A stretch of DNA of 64,000 nt from Marinomonas ushuaiensis DSM 15871 (GTDB lineage Bacteria > Pseudomonadota > Gammaproteobacteria > Pseudomonadales > Marinomonadaceae), in contig NZ_JAMB01000002.1 in NCBI RefSeq assembly GCF_000521805.1, forward strand, positions 186,001 to 250,000. The letters run 5' to 3'. The position numbers and the translations under genes are program-made. Below, in pieces: positions 1-9,974 of the stretch; position 1 is the first letter of the stretch, and each line of letters opens with the position of its first letter. The notes under the pieces are model-generated. The model worked only from the letters and a program-made list of their open reading frames with translations, did not search any database and had not been told where the DNA came from.

Positions 1-645
1 TTTGAAATTGACGGAAAAGGAGGTGTCGTAAATAGTCACACTGGATGTCTAGCTCCAGCCAGCGAAACTCATTTTTTTGAAGGTATTGGTGACAATAGCC
101 ACATCATTATCGACATTCCGAACATACAATTAAACAGCCGCTTAGAAAACCTATTTGAACAACCTCGTTACTTCTCTATTGATGACAACCTAAAGCTGCT
201 TATTTCTTATTTAGATAAAGAATCCAACAATTTCGACTTTTTCCCTGAAGCTCTAGACGGCTGCACACTTGGTTTTATGGCTTCATTGCACCATCGAATT
301 CTTGGAGACAAACCTGAGAACAAGATCCGTTCAAAACTTAATATTAACTCAATCACACGTTTTATTGATGAGAACCTTGATCAAAAACTGTCCGTAACAC
401 AACTAGCAGAAATGCATCATGTCAGCTCTGGTCATTTCAGTGAACTTTTCACCAACGAAACCGCTATCACCCCTTATCAATTTATTTTGAAAAAACGCTT
501 AGAAAAAGCTTATGACTTAATTATCACAACCAATAAACCACTCTCTATTATTGCTGAAGAAACAGGATTTAGTAACCAAAGTGCGATGACACACTCATTC
601 CAGCGCAATTATGGCCACTCTCCTAAACACCTTCGAAAATATTAG
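1..645 (+). CDS. AraC-family transcriptional regulator (5' end outside window)
   Basis: The frame is open from base 1 to the TAA at 643-645, so the gene begins before the window; the first ATG at 277 lies inside the protein. The visible 214 residues have a loosely conserved N-terminal part, probably the end of a cupin-like effector domain, then a C-terminal AraC DNA-binding domain with two helix-turn-helix units (LSVTQLAEMHHVSSGHFSELF and the later PLSIIAEETGFSNQSAMTH segment). AraC proteins with this arrangement usually activate a neighbouring gene in response to a small ligand. The target is not in the window, since the downstream genes are housekeeping. The family is clear; the effector is unknown. 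Confidence 0.85.
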   Translation, partial: FEIDGKGGVVNSHTGCLAPASETHFFEGIGDNSHIIIDIPNIQLNSRLENLFEQPRYFSIDDNLKLLISYLDKESNNFDFFPEALDGCTLGFMASLHHRILGDKPENKIRSKLNINSITRFIDENLDQKLSVTQLAEMHHVSSGHFSELFTNETAITPYQFILKKRLEKAYDLIITTNKPLSIIAEETGFSNQSAMTHSFQRNYGHSPKHLRKY

Positions 646-861
646 AATATTCACTTCTATAATGATCATAAAACAGCTCTTTCTCTCCTTCTTTCCAAAG
701 TAACGACCACCCCCTATTAGAATTTATGTAATTTTATGACATAATCACGCCATCAGATAAACAAATGCACTAACACTCAAGTGCTGAAAAAAATAATGCA
801 GCCTTTCTTTTAGCGCTAAGCCACCAGAAACATCTAATTTCGATTATAAAAGACTAAATTA

Positions 862-1899
862 ATGACAGACGAAAAAGTCATAGAAAACAGTTCAAAGCCT
901 TTAAACACAAGCAACACACTTGATCGACGCTTTTCTATCGCACCCATGATGGAATGGACTACATCCGATTATAGAGTCTTTGCGAGAACATTAACCAAGC
1001 AAACCCTGCTTTACACTGAGATGGTAACGTCCAGTGCCTTGTTACTCGGCAATCACCCAGAACGTTTTTTACGCTACGATGAATGTGAGCACCCTCTTGC
1101 TTTGCAGCTTGGTGGTTCTGATGCAAAAGATTTAGGTAAGTGTGCGAAGATGGCGGAACAAAATGATTTCGATGAAGTTAATCTAAACGTCGGCTGCCCA
1201 AGTGATCGCGTTCAAAACAGTTTGATTGGTGCCTGCTTGATGGCGCACCCTGAAAAAGTCAAAGATGCGATGAAAGCCATGCAGGATTCATGTGCTCTTC
1301 CTGTCACCATTAAGCATCGCATTGGTTTGGACGATGAAGAATCTTATGACTTTGTCCGCGATTTTGTTGGCGAAATAGCAACCACTGGTGTAACAACTTT
1401 TATCGTTCATGCGCGTAATGCGATTTTACAAGGCCTAAGTCCGAAGGAAAACCGTGAGGTGCCTCCGCTTAAATACCATTATGTGCATCAATTAAAACAA
1501 GACTTTCCTGACCTTGAAATCATTATTAATGGTGGCATTAAAACCATAGCAGAGAGTCAAGAGCAGTTAACCAAAGTAGACGGTGTCATGATGGGCCGCG
1601 AGGCGTATCACAACCCTTGGTTATTGAGTCAAGTAGACGAACAAATATTTGGGGGGCAAACCCTTGTTACCGATCGCTATGCGGCGTTGGAAGCGTTCGT
1701 TCCTTATGTGGAACGTAAATTAGAGGAAGGTGAGCGACTTATGCATCTAACTCGACATATTTTGGGTATTTTCCAAGGAGAAGCCGGCGGAAAACAGTTT
1801 CGTCGTTACCTTTCTGAAAATGGTCATAAAGCCGACGCAAAAATACATGTATTATTAGAGGCCATTGATTTGGTCAAACATCATCAACACAAAGGATAA
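862..1899 (+). CDS. dusA: tRNA-dihydrouridine(20/20a) synthase DusA
   Basis: A flavoenzyme that reduces uridine 20/20a in the D-loop of tRNA to dihydrouridine with NADPH. The 345 residues align from memory along their whole length with E. coli DusA. They include the FMN-barrel start [19 protein letters not shown], and the catalytic-cysteine segment [12 protein letters not shown] (cysteine near residue 114), followed by [11 protein letters not shown] and the C-terminal helical tRNA-binding domain with [11 protein letters not shown]. The ATG at 862 has no strong Shine-Dalgarno sequence, but the N-terminal extension before the barrel is normal for DusA. tal starts 5 bp after its stop, so the two are probably cotranscribed. 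A 216-bp gap separates it from the AraC gene. Confidence 0.96.
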   Translation: MTDEKVIENSSKPLNTSNTLDRRFSIAPMMEWTTSDYRVFARTLTKQTLLYTEMVTSSALLLGNHPERFLRYDECEHPLALQLGGSDAKDLGKCAKMAEQNDFDEVNLNVGCPSDRVQNSLIGACLMAHPEKVKDAMKAMQDSCALPVTIKHRIGLDDEESYDFVRDFVGEIATTGVTTFIVHARNAILQGLSPKENREVPPLKYHYVHQLKQDFPDLEIIINGGIKTIAESQEQLTKVDGVMMGREAYHNPWLLSQVDEQIFGGQTLVTDRYAALEAFVPYVERKLEEGERLMHLTRHILGIFQGEAGGKQFRRYLSENGHKADAKIHVLLEAIDLVKHHQHKG

Positions 1900-1904
1900 G
1901 AGCA

Positions 1905-2855
1905 ATGAGCAATAAGTTATCTCAATTAAAAGAGTTCACAACCATTGTGGCCGATACCGGTGATATCACGGCGATTAAAGACTTTTTACCAGAAGATGCA
2001 ACAACGAACCCGTCTTTGATGCTAAAAGCAGCACAAATCCCTGAATACGCTCCTTTCCTAGAACAAGCGGTTGCTTGGGCGAAAACCCAAAGCAATGACA
2101 AGGAACAACAAATCCTAGACGCTGGTGACAAGCTAGCGGTGATTGTTGGCACTGAAATTCTTAAATACGTTCCAGGCCGTATTTCTACAGAAGTGGATGC
2201 GCGTTTGTCTTTTGATAAAGAAGCAACCCTAGCGAAAGCTCGTAAACTGATTGCACTTTATGAAGAAGCTGGCGTCACTCGTGATCGTGTATTGATCAAG
2301 GCAGCTTCTACTTGGGAAGGCATCAAAGCAGCAGAAGAGCTAGAGAAAGAAGGCATCAACTGCAACCTAACTTTGTTGTTCTCTTTTGCTCAAGCGCAAG
2401 CCTGTGCTGAAGCCGGTGTTTACCTGATCTCACCTTTTGTTGGTCGTATCCTTGATTGGTACAAAAAATCCACTGGCCAAGAATACACAGCAGAAACAGA
2501 CCCAGGTGTGGTTTCTGTGACTGAAATCTACAACTACTATAAAGAGCACGGTTACAAAACAGTGGTTATGGGCGCGAGTTTCCGTAACCTTGGCGAAATC
2601 GAGCAGCTTGCTGGTTGTGATCGTCTAACGATTAGCCCGAACTTGCTTGAAGAATTGAAGAAAGACGAAGGCAAACTTGAGCGTAAATTGATTCCAACAA
2701 CGAACGTAAAAGCCGCACCAGCTTCAATTACTGAAGCTGGTTTCCGTTGGGCAATGAATGAAGACGCTATGGCGACTGAGAAATTGTCTGAAGGCATCCG
2801 TAACTTTGCTGTTGATCAGCGTAAGTTAGAAGTGACTTTGGCTTCTATGCTGTAA
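1905..2855 (+). CDS. tal: Transaldolase
   Basis: Transaldolase of the non-oxidative pentose phosphate pathway. It moves a dihydroxyacetone unit from sedoheptulose 7-phosphate to glyceraldehyde 3-phosphate, giving erythrose 4-phosphate and fructose 6-phosphate. The 316 residues match the TalB class in length. The Schiff-base lysine is K132 in [12 protein letters not shown]. The N-terminal [13 protein letters not shown] and [20 protein letters not shown] segments are family signatures. It lies directly behind dusA with a 5-bp gap containing a purine-rich RBS (AAGGATAAGAGCA overlapping the dusA stop), and is followed by a clear intrinsic terminator. Minus-strand readings of this interval are shadows. 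Confidence 0.97.
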   Translation: MSNKLSQLKEFTTIVADTGDITAIKDFLPEDATTNPSLMLKAAQIPEYAPFLEQAVAWAKTQSNDKEQQILDAGDKLAVIVGTEILKYVPGRISTEVDARLSFDKEATLAKARKLIALYEEAGVTRDRVLIKAASTWEGIKAAEELEKEGINCNLTLLFSFAQAQACAEAGVYLISPFVGRILDWYKKSTGQEYTAETDPGVVSVTEIYNYYKEHGYKTVVMGASFRNLGEIEQLAGCDRLTISPNLLEELKKDEGKLERKLIPTTNVKAAPASITEAGFRWAMNEDAMATEKLSEGIRNFAVDQRKLEVTLASML

Positions 2856-2887
2856 GCTTAGCTTTCATTAAGAAGTGCTATTGATAT

Positions 2888-2937
2888 AAAAACGCGGCTC
2901 ACCTGTAGAAATATAGGAAAGATGCCGCGTTTTTTAT
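2888..2937 (+). terminator. Rho-independent terminator of dusA-tal
   Basis: An 8-bp GC-rich stem (AACGCGGC paired with GCCGCGTT), a loop of about 25 bases and a run of T. It lies 33 bp after the tal stop on the plus strand. Confidence 0.8.
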
Positions 2938-2982
2938 TTGAGCTTTTTATTTGAGCCTCTTATTAAAATAATAGGAACTGAC

Positions 2983-3495
2983 ATGACTGAATTCGAAAAG
3001 ATGATCCGTGGTGAATCTTTTAATGGCATCGACACCGACCTACGCTTACGTAGAGAAGCGGCTCGCCTTGCTTGTGCGAAGTTTAATGCGCATCCGAGTA
3101 AGGGAAACTTGCGCCATATTACTCGACTTTTTGCCGAATTTGGTAGTCTGGTGATTGAACCGGGTTTTCAGTGCGATTATGGATCACAAATCCACATTGG
3201 CGAAAACGTATACATTAATTTCCATTGCGTTTTTTTAGACAGCGCTACGATTCATATTGGTGACAATGTTCTGATTGGCCCAGGGGCTCATTTGTATACG
3301 GTAGATCACCCAAGAGAAGCCAACTTACGCGCCGCTGGTGAATGCTTCTCTCGTCCCATCACAGTTGGCAATAATGTTTGGATCGGAGGTGGCGCTAAAA
3401 TTTTACCCGGCATCACAATTGACGATAACGCCATTATTGCAGCTAACACAGTTGTGACCCGAAATGTACAAGAAAACGAGCGTTATTTCGGATAA
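2983..3495 (+). CDS. Maltose/galactoside O-acetyltransferase-like hexapeptide enzyme
   Basis: A left-handed beta-helix acetyltransferase of the LacA/Maa group, which transfers acetyl from acetyl-CoA to a sugar hydroxyl. The ATG at 2983 is preferred over the in-frame TTG at 2938 because TTG lies inside the terminator of tal, while 2983 has AGGAACTGAC in front. The resulting 170 residues begin with the typical N-terminal helix (MTEFEKMIRGESF), followed by the conserved FGSLVIEPGFQCDYG, hexapeptide repeats, and the catalytic-histidine segment LYTVDHPREANLR. It ends with NNVWIGGGAKILPGI and a short tail. The 170 residues are slightly fewer than in Maa (about 183). The natural substrate cannot be told from the sequence. 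Confidence 0.9.
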   Translation: MTEFEKMIRGESFNGIDTDLRLRREAARLACAKFNAHPSKGNLRHITRLFAEFGSLVIEPGFQCDYGSQIHIGENVYINFHCVFLDSATIHIGDNVLIGPGAHLYTVDHPREANLRAAGECFSRPITVGNNVWIGGGAKILPGITIDDNAIIAANTVVTRNVQENERYFG

Positions 3496-3755
3496 CTTTG
3501 ATCGTATTTATTGTCCTCTTTTCATCCGTTTTCCATTTCATCTCATTTGTTATTTCCCTGTCATTTCTCTTATAGTTTTTTTTGCAAGATAGAGGTAGAA
3601 CCACGTCTTTTTATTCCTTAATGAACATTTATTTGAATACTTCATTCAACTAGGTAAGTAATCAGTAATTGCAAAGGAAGTCCTGCTCCACACCCTATTT
3701 TCTCTGTGTTTTTCGCTATACTAGATGCATAAACATTCGCGGGAGAGGTCGCCTT

Positions 3756-4874
3756 ATGAAAAATTGGATACTATTTTTAGCCAGTCTCATGGTGCTAAAC
3801 GCTAACGCCTCAAATGCTGTCATTGTTGACGATTCACTGAATATTAAACAAGTAACGCAATTTGATGGCACGCCATGGGGTATTGCGTTACTTAATGATC
3901 AAGAAGCCATTGTCACCATTCAAAAAGGTGACGCTTATCGGGTTAATTTAACCAGTGGAGAAAAACAGCCTCTTACTGGATTACCAAATATCGACAGTAA
4001 AGGCCAAGGTGGTTTATTGGATGTGGCAAAATCACCAGAATTTGATAAACAGGCTTGGTTGTATTTCACCTATGTAAAACCATCTGCTGAAGGTTCACGT
4101 ACAACATTAGCAAGAGCTCTTTTAGTCAATAACGATTTGACCCAATGGGAAGACTTGTTAGTGACAGAATCAGCATCGCCCTACACAAAGCATTATGGTG
4201 GTCGTATTGTTTTTGATGATAAAGGGCATGTGTTTTTCTCTATCGGTGATAGAGGTGTTCGGGAAAATGCTCAGGACTTAACCAATCATGCTGGTTCTAT
4301 TATTCGTTTAAGTTTAAACGGCCAAGTGCCTGCTGATAACCCGTTTGTTTCTCATGCCAATATCAAAAATGAAATATGGAGTTATGGACACAGAAACCCT
4401 CAAGGCTTGTTTTATGATCAAAATACTCAAACACTTTGGTCAAATGAGCATGGCCCAAAAGGCGGTGATGAGATAAACCTAATACGCCCTGCTGCTAACT
4501 ATGGCTGGCCGATCGTTTCTTACGGTAAAGAATATTCAGGCGCAGCGAGCATTGGTGAAGGTACAACAAAAGACGGCATAGACAACCCAGCTAAGGTGTT
4601 TATTCCTTCTATCGCACCAAGCAGCCTACTACGTTACCAAGGCATGTTGTTTTCCAATTGGAATGGCGATTTTCTATCAACCGCATTGGCGTTAAGACAT
4701 TTGAACAAGGTGAAAATTGCCACAGACGGTAAAACCACTGAAACTCGTTATTTAGAGAATCTGGCTGAACGTCTTCGTTCTATTGCACAAGACTCTAAAG
4801 GCGCGCTTTATATTGGCACAGATTCTGGAAAGCTTCTCAAAATAACATTAGCTGTACAAACATCTCTTCAATAA
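3756..4874 (+). CDS. PQQ-dependent aldose sugar dehydrogenase (YliI/Asd-like), secreted
   Basis: A predicted periplasmic soluble quinoprotein that oxidises aldose sugars with pyrroloquinoline quinone. The frame is open from 3669, but the real start is the ATG at 3756, with GGGAGAGG 7-13 bases upstream. It opens a clear signal peptide (MKNWILFLASLMVLNANASNA). The 372-residue precursor shows the soluble glucose/sorbosone dehydrogenase propeller: TPWGIALLND, the KGQGGLLDVAKSPEF segment, IVFDDKGHVFFSIGDRG, SYGHRNPQGL with the catalytic-type histidine, and NEHGPKGGDEINL. No PQQ biosynthesis genes are in the window. A 260-bp upstream gap holds an inverted repeat TTGAAT-N5-ATTCAA at 3633-3649 that could be an operator. 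Confidence 0.88.
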   Translation: MKNWILFLASLMVLNANASNAVIVDDSLNIKQVTQFDGTPWGIALLNDQEAIVTIQKGDAYRVNLTSGEKQPLTGLPNIDSKGQGGLLDVAKSPEFDKQAWLYFTYVKPSAEGSRTTLARALLVNNDLTQWEDLLVTESASPYTKHYGGRIVFDDKGHVFFSIGDRGVRENAQDLTNHAGSIIRLSLNGQVPADNPFVSHANIKNEIWSYGHRNPQGLFYDQNTQTLWSNEHGPKGGDEINLIRPAANYGWPIVSYGKEYSGAASIGEGTTKDGIDNPAKVFIPSIAPSSLLRYQGMLFSNWNGDFLSTALALRHLNKVKIATDGKTTETRYLENLAERLRSIAQDSKGALYIGTDSGKLLKITLAVQTSLQ

Positions 4875-4907
4875 ATAATTAGACGAAATACAGATTGAGA
4901 AAAACAA

Positions 4908-4946
4908 TAAAGGCTCATTTCAGCTATAAAATGAGTCTTTTTTTCG
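4908..4946 (+). terminator. Intrinsic terminator after the aldose dehydrogenase gene
   Basis: The hairpin GGCTCATTT-N9-AAATGAGTC, followed by TTTTTT, begins 36 bp after the stop. The A-rich left flank would also let it work for the convergent mlaA gene. Confidence 0.7.
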
Positions 4947-5000
4947 ATCAATTTTGATATCCAATTTTATGCTCGTTTTAGTGATGAATTAAGAAAAAAC

Positions 5001-5837
5001 TTATTCCTCCCAACTATCGGTGGAATCATCGCCCCAAGAATCCTCAAACTCTGATTCGTCACCCCAAGAATCCTCTTCTTCACCCCAGCTGTCATCACCA
5101 AAACTGTCATCCTCAAAGCCTTCACCCTCTGATTGATTTTGGTTGTCAGGAACATTGCCGTCGTACACTTCAAAAGCTCGGGTCTGTAAATACACATCTC
5201 GAATAAAAGTGTATCGATCACCAAAAATTAACGACTCAGCGCTCAATAGTCGAGCACGAGTTTCCACAACGTCTAATGCAAGTGTGGCAAGGTATTCTTC
5301 ATATGTTAAGTCCAACAGCAAGTCTTCGCCACTATCATAGGCGGTATAATCCACCACCAATCCAGCACCGTCACGTAAAGTAGAAGGACCAAAGAAAGGC
5401 AACATCAAATAAGGCCCAGATGATACACCCCAATATCCTAAGGTTTGTCCAAAGTCTTCGTCGTATTCTTTTAAACCAAGTTCACTTGCCACATCAAAAA
5501 TACCCAACCAGCCAGCGGTACTATTAATAATAAAGCGCCAAGTTGAAGACGCAGTGCCATCCCACTTGCCCTGCAACAGATTATTAGTGATATTGCCAAT
5601 TTCACCAAGGTTAGAGAAAAAATTACTCACGCCTTTTTGCACGGGTGTTGGTGTTACCGCTTTATAGCCTTTTGCGACCGGTTTCAAAATAGCGCCATCT
5701 AACGTGTCATTAAACGTCAACATGGAACGGTTAAATCCTTCCCATGGATCTTCTTTGGTTTCTACCGGCACATGCGCACAAGATTGCACAAGCAATAACA
5801 TAGAGCCAAAAAGTAAAGTGCCTATTACTTTAAACAT
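5001..5837 (-). CDS. mlaA: MlaA/VacJ outer-membrane phospholipid-removal lipoprotein with acidic repeat tail
   Basis: The outer-membrane lipoprotein of the Mla pathway, which takes mislocalised phospholipids out of the outer leaflet and hands them to MlaC. The ATG at 5837 is chosen over the upstream GTG (5867) because AAGGG lies 8 bases before it and it gives a proper lipoprotein signal peptide with lipobox LVQSC (cysteine 20). The 278 residues carry the VacJ core: DPWEGFNRSMLTFNDTLD, the NLLQGKWDG region, and FGQTLGYWGVSSGPYLMLPFFGPST. Unusually, about 45 C-terminal residues form an Asp/Glu/Trp-rich tail with three DSWG units, absent from E. coli MlaA. mlaB-F are not in the window. Confidence 0.92.
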   Translation of the reverse strand: MFKVIGTLLFGSMLLLVQSCAHVPVETKEDPWEGFNRSMLTFNDTLDGAILKPVAKGYKAVTPTPVQKGVSNFFSNLGEIGNITNNLLQGKWDGTASSTWRFIINSTAGWLGIFDVASELGLKEYDEDFGQTLGYWGVSSGPYLMLPFFGPSTLRDGAGLVVDYTAYDSGEDLLLDLTYEEYLATLALDVVETRARLLSAESLIFGDRYTFIRDVYLQTRAFEVYDGNVPDNQNQSEGEGFEDDSFGDDSWGEEEDSWGDESEFEDSWGDDSTDSWEE

Positions 5838-5907
5838 TTTCACTACCCTTAACTTGTAAAACTTCACACACAGAGTTTGGCTAGAAAGCCAAACCCTTAT
5901 CTATAAA

Positions 5908-8900
5908 TTAAACCAATTTTTTAACGTCTTGCCACTGCTTAGAAAGACGTTTATCCGAAATAGGCTCTAATGTACCAACGGATTGAGCAAACAAAGAAAT
6001 ACGATATTCTTCTAACATCCAACGGTACTTCACTAGCTCTGGGTCGTATAGTGTTTTCTCGTCGTGGGCTTTCTTCTGTCTGGTATAGGTTTGCCACAAA
6101 CCTTCCAATTCAGACACATAAGCATTTTCTTTGTTCAAATGATTTTGAAAACGCTCTAAACGCACTTCAATGCCTTTGAAATAACGAGGCAATTGCCCCA
6201 GCCAATACAGTGGCGTATTGCCTATAAAACCGGGGTAAATAAGCTGCCCAAGTTGAACCTTGATGTCGCCATAAATTCTGGTCCAAGGCAATGGAATGCT
6301 TCCCTTCATCTTTTTAGCAACACCCTGATAAGAAGAAAGCACTCGGTAAAGTTGTTCTGCCATTTCATTTGCCACCGTGATTAAATGCGGCTTATGGGTC
6401 AATACAGTCTGCTCGAATTCCGCCTTGGTACGAGGCAAAGCACGCCCATCTAAAAACACCTTATCTAATACCGCATTGAGCAAATCATTCAACAAGGTTT
6501 CTTTATGGCCCAAAGGTGAAAAGATCAACATCGACTCTTTTAGATGAGGTAAGTTCTTTTGTAAATAACGCACTTCTTTACTGAGCGTTAATTTCAATAA
6601 GGTAATCACACCTTTTCGGTGTGTTTCGATGGCGGTATTTCGGTCATCAAACATCTTCAACGAGACTTTGTCACCGTCTGCGACTAAGGCAGGAAACGCC
6701 GTCACTTTAATGCCTGCTTGTTTGATCTCTTGGCGCTCAGGAATGTCTTGGTCTGGCCAACCCGTTAAGCCTTCTTGTTCATGTTGCTTGGTTCCAAACT
6801 TGGCAAAGCTTTCTTGCACAAGATCACTAAACTGAGTTTGTAATTGTGCAAGGTCTTTACCAACACCAAGAATTTTCCCACGCTCATCAACCACTTCTAA
6901 ATTCAAAGTAAGGTGAGAGTCCAATTTCTCTGCATTCCACTCGTTTAATGGAATATCGATCAGCGTTTCTCGCTTGATTTGCAAACTAAGCTGCTCAAGC
7001 AAGTCACCTTTGTCTTTTGAAAGGTTAGGATAAACACGATCAACAAATTGAGGAATCGGCACAAAACGCCGACGCAAGACTTTAGGCAAACTTCGTAACA
7101 GCGCCTCGCAACGTTCTTTAATAAAGCCCGGAACTGCCCATCCAAGATCGTCCAAACTCAACTGACGCAACAAACCAACAGGCACTTTTAGTGTCGCACC
7201 ATCAGTTGTTTTTCCCGGATCAAATGTATAATCAATGGGTAAGGCGACACCATTTAAACCAAAGGAATCAGGAAACGCTATGTCATCCACATTGACATCT
7301 TGATTGATTAGATCTTCCCGTGACATCAACAAAACATCAGGCGATTGCTTAACAAAATACTCTAGGCTCTTTAAGTTACGAACATCCGCTGGCAGACGCT
7401 TGTCATAAAAATTAAATACGGTTTCATCGTCGACTAAAATATCGCGTTTTCGCAATTTCGCTTCTTGGGTTTCTAACGATTCAATCAGAGCTTTATTCTT
7501 ACGAAAAAATGCCTGTTTGGTACGTAATTCGCCTTCCACTAGCCCAGAACGAATGAAGATTTCACGAGCTTCTTCTGGATTAACATGACCATAATCAATG
7601 CGGCGTTTAGCGACGATCACCAAGCCATAAAGCGAGACCTGTTCGCTCGCCATAATGCGGCCTTGGTTACGCTCAAAATGCGGATCAAAGTATTGGCGTT
7701 TGACAAACGGTGCAGCGTACTCTTCAATCCAAGCAGGGTCAATTTTAGCCGTTACTCGGGCATAAAGTTTACTGGTTTCAACTAACTCAGCCGCCATAAT
7801 CCATTGCGGCGGTTTTTTGAATAACATAGACGCAGGAAAAATAGACAACTTGCGTGACCGACAACCCAGCATGTCTTTGCTGTCTTCCATTTTGTTGGCA
7901 ACTTGGGTAAACAAGCCTGCCAATAAAGACCGATGAATGGCTTCGTAATGACGCTCTTCATGGTCGACTTCTTTGAAGCCAAGTTGCTTACAAGCAATCG
8001 TGATCTGGCGATGAATGTCACGCCATTCTCGCATTCGCATGAAATTCAAAAATTGCTTACGACAATATTGACGTAAATGATTTTGCGATAATTCTTGGCG
8101 TTGGACTTCGTAGCGTTCCCATAAATTCAAAAAAACGGCAAAATCAGAGTCTTCGTCTTTGTCGACCGCATGCGCTTGGTCAGATTGGGTTTTCTTATCT
8201 TGAGGACGTTCACGAGGATCAGGAACCGATAAGGCACTGACAATAATCGCCACTTCTTTTAAAACACTGTGCTGCTGAGCGGCAATCAAAATCCGACCTA
8301 ATTTAGGATCAATCGGTAATTTAGCAAGTTGACGACCAATTGGTGTTAAACGCTCTTTATGCAAAGCACCTAATTCTGTCAAAGCGCGATAACCATCGTT
8401 GATCATGCGTTTTTCAGGCATTTCAACAAACGGGAATTTCTCAACCGCACCCAAACGTAAGTTTGCCATCTGCAAAATAACAGAGGCCAAATTAGTACGG
8501 AAAATTTCTGGATCGGTAAATTCCGCCCTCGTATCAAAATCCGCTTCATCGTATAAACGAATACAAATACCATCGGCCACACGACCACATCGCCCTGCTC
8601 TTTGATTGGCACTGGCTTGGCTGATCTTTTCAATTGGTAATTGTTGGACTTTAGAACGAACACTGTAACGACTAATACGAGCCAACCCCGGATCAATCAC
8701 ATAACGAATACCTGGAACCGTTAACGAGGTCTCCGCGACGTTGGTCGATAACACAATACGACGACCTGAATGCGATTTGAAAATTCGTTTCTGCTCGCTA
8801 GCGCTCAATCTGGCATACAAAGGCAAGACCTCAAGGGATCTTAATTCTGCTCGGCGTAAAATTTCAGCGGTTTCTCGAATCTCACGTTCACCAGGTAAAA

Positions 8901-9783
8901 ACACCAAAATGTCGCCAGCACCGCGATAGCCAGATTGTCGCTCTTCCGCAATCAATAATTCAACCGCATCAAGCACGCCTTTTTCCATACTTTGGTCTTC
9001 GTCTAACTCTTCGGAATCTGATTTGCTCAATAAAGGCTGATAACGTACTTCTACAGGATAGGTTCGACCAGACACTTCAATCACAGGCGCGTTGTCAAAA
9101 TGAGCTGAAAAACGTTCTACGTCTATGGTTGCCGATGTGACAATGACTTTTAAATCAGGACGAGCGGCCAGTACTTGCTTCAAATACCCCAACAAAAAGT
9201 CGATATTTAAGCTGCGTTCATGCGCTTCATCTATGATGATGGTGTCGTATTTATACAGCAGATTATCCTGTTGAATTTCTGCTAACAAAATACCGTCTGT
9301 CATCAACTTAATCAGGGTTTCTTCGGTACTTTCGTCACTAAAACGAACCTGAAAGCCTACTTGCTCACCAAGGCTAACTTGCAACTCATCACTGATACGT
9401 TCTGCTACGCTTCGAGCCGCAAGTCGTCTTGGTTGAGTATGACCAATAATACCGGCGATACCGCGACCAGCTTGCAGACACATTTTGGGCAATTGTGTGG
9501 TTTTACCTGAACCCGTTTCACCCGCAATAATAATGACTTGGTTATCTTCTATCGCCTTGATAATCTCATCCGCACGCGCGGCAACCGGAAGGCTTTCGTC
9601 GTAGGTGATTTTTGGCATACGAGCCATCCGCGCTTGATACAAAGCACTGGATTTTTCGACCATAGCGTCCACTTCGTTCACCATACGATCACTGGGTAAG
9701 CCGTCTTTTTGACGTTTCGCGAGTTGTGCTTTTTTACGGACAATAAGATGACGGTCTCGTGTCATCACAGCATGATTTTCCAT
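5908..9783 (-). CDS. hrpA: ATP-dependent RNA helicase HrpA
   Basis: A large DEAH-box RNA helicase that acts on mRNA and stalled or collided ribosomes. The 1291 residues are the normal length for HrpA (about 1300). The Walker A motif GETGSGKTTQLPK lies near residue 90, the DEAH box in IIIDEAHERSLNIDF, the SAT motif in VIVTSATIDVERF, and motif VI in QRAGRCGRVADG. Helicase-associated, OB-fold and the long C-terminal DUF3418 region follow. It is monocistronic, 70 bp upstream of mlaA on the same strand, and divergent from cysK across a 191-bp gap. Open frames inside it on either strand are shadows. Confidence 0.97.
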   Translation of the reverse strand: MENHAVMTRDRHLIVRKKAQLAKRQKDGLPSDRMVNEVDAMVEKSSALYQARMARMPKITYDESLPVAARADEIIKAIEDNQVIIIAGETGSGKTTQLPKMCLQAGRGIAGIIGHTQPRRLAARSVAERISDELQVSLGEQVGFQVRFSDESTEETLIKLMTDGILLAEIQQDNLLYKYDTIIIDEAHERSLNIDFLLGYLKQVLAARPDLKVIVTSATIDVERFSAHFDNAPVIEVSGRTYPVEVRYQPLLSKSDSEELDEDQSMEKGVLDAVELLIAEERQSGYRGAGDILVFLPGEREIRETAEILRRAELRSLEVLPLYARLSASEQKRIFKSHSGRRIVLSTNVAETSLTVPGIRYVIDPGLARISRYSVRSKVQQLPIEKISQASANQRAGRCGRVADGICIRLYDEADFDTRAEFTDPEIFRTNLASVILQMANLRLGAVEKFPFVEMPEKRMINDGYRALTELGALHKERLTPIGRQLAKLPIDPKLGRILIAAQQHSVLKEVAIIVSALSVPDPRERPQDKKTQSDQAHAVDKDEDSDFAVFLNLWERYEVQRQELSQNHLRQYCRKQFLNFMRMREWRDIHRQITIACKQLGFKEVDHEERHYEAIHRSLLAGLFTQVANKMEDSKDMLGCRSRKLSIFPASMLFKKPPQWIMAAELVETSKLYARVTAKIDPAWIEEYAAPFVKRQYFDPHFERNQGRIMASEQVSLYGLVIVAKRRIDYGHVNPEEAREIFIRSGLVEGELRTKQAFFRKNKALIESLETQEAKLRKRDILVDDETVFNFYDKRLPADVRNLKSLEYFVKQSPDVLLMSREDLINQDVNVDDIAFPDSFGLNGVALPIDYTFDPGKTTDGATLKVPVGLLRQLSLDDLGWAVPGFIKERCEALLRSLPKVLRRRFVPIPQFVDRVYPNLSKDKGDLLEQLSLQIKRETLIDIPLNEWNAEKLDSHLTLNLEVVDERGKILGVGKDLAQLQTQFSDLVQESFAKFGTKQHEQEGLTGWPDQDIPERQEIKQAGIKVTAFPALVADGDKVSLKMFDDRNTAIETHRKGVITLLKLTLSKEVRYLQKNLPHLKESMLIFSPLGHKETLLNDLLNAVLDKVFLDGRALPRTKAEFEQTVLTHKPHLITVANEMAEQLYRVLSSYQGVAKKMKGSIPLPWTRIYGDIKVQLGQLIYPGFIGNTPLYWLGQLPRYFKGIEVRLERFQNHLNKENAYVSELEGLWQTYTRQKKAHDEKTLYDPELVKYRWMLEEYRISLFAQSVGTLEPISDKRLSKQWQDVKKLV

Positions 9784-9974
9784 GGTATCTAAAAAGGTAT
9801 CCTGTCTAATGGGCGCTTACGCCGCTGATGCGTATTTTTTCAAATAACAAAAGCGGTGCGCGTATCTTCTATCTATATAGTTGGAAATTCTAACATTAAT
9901 CCCCATCAAGAGGTTATAGTGAAACGTATACAGTAATGATAATCAGCAACCAATTGACCTAAAAAGGAAATGGC

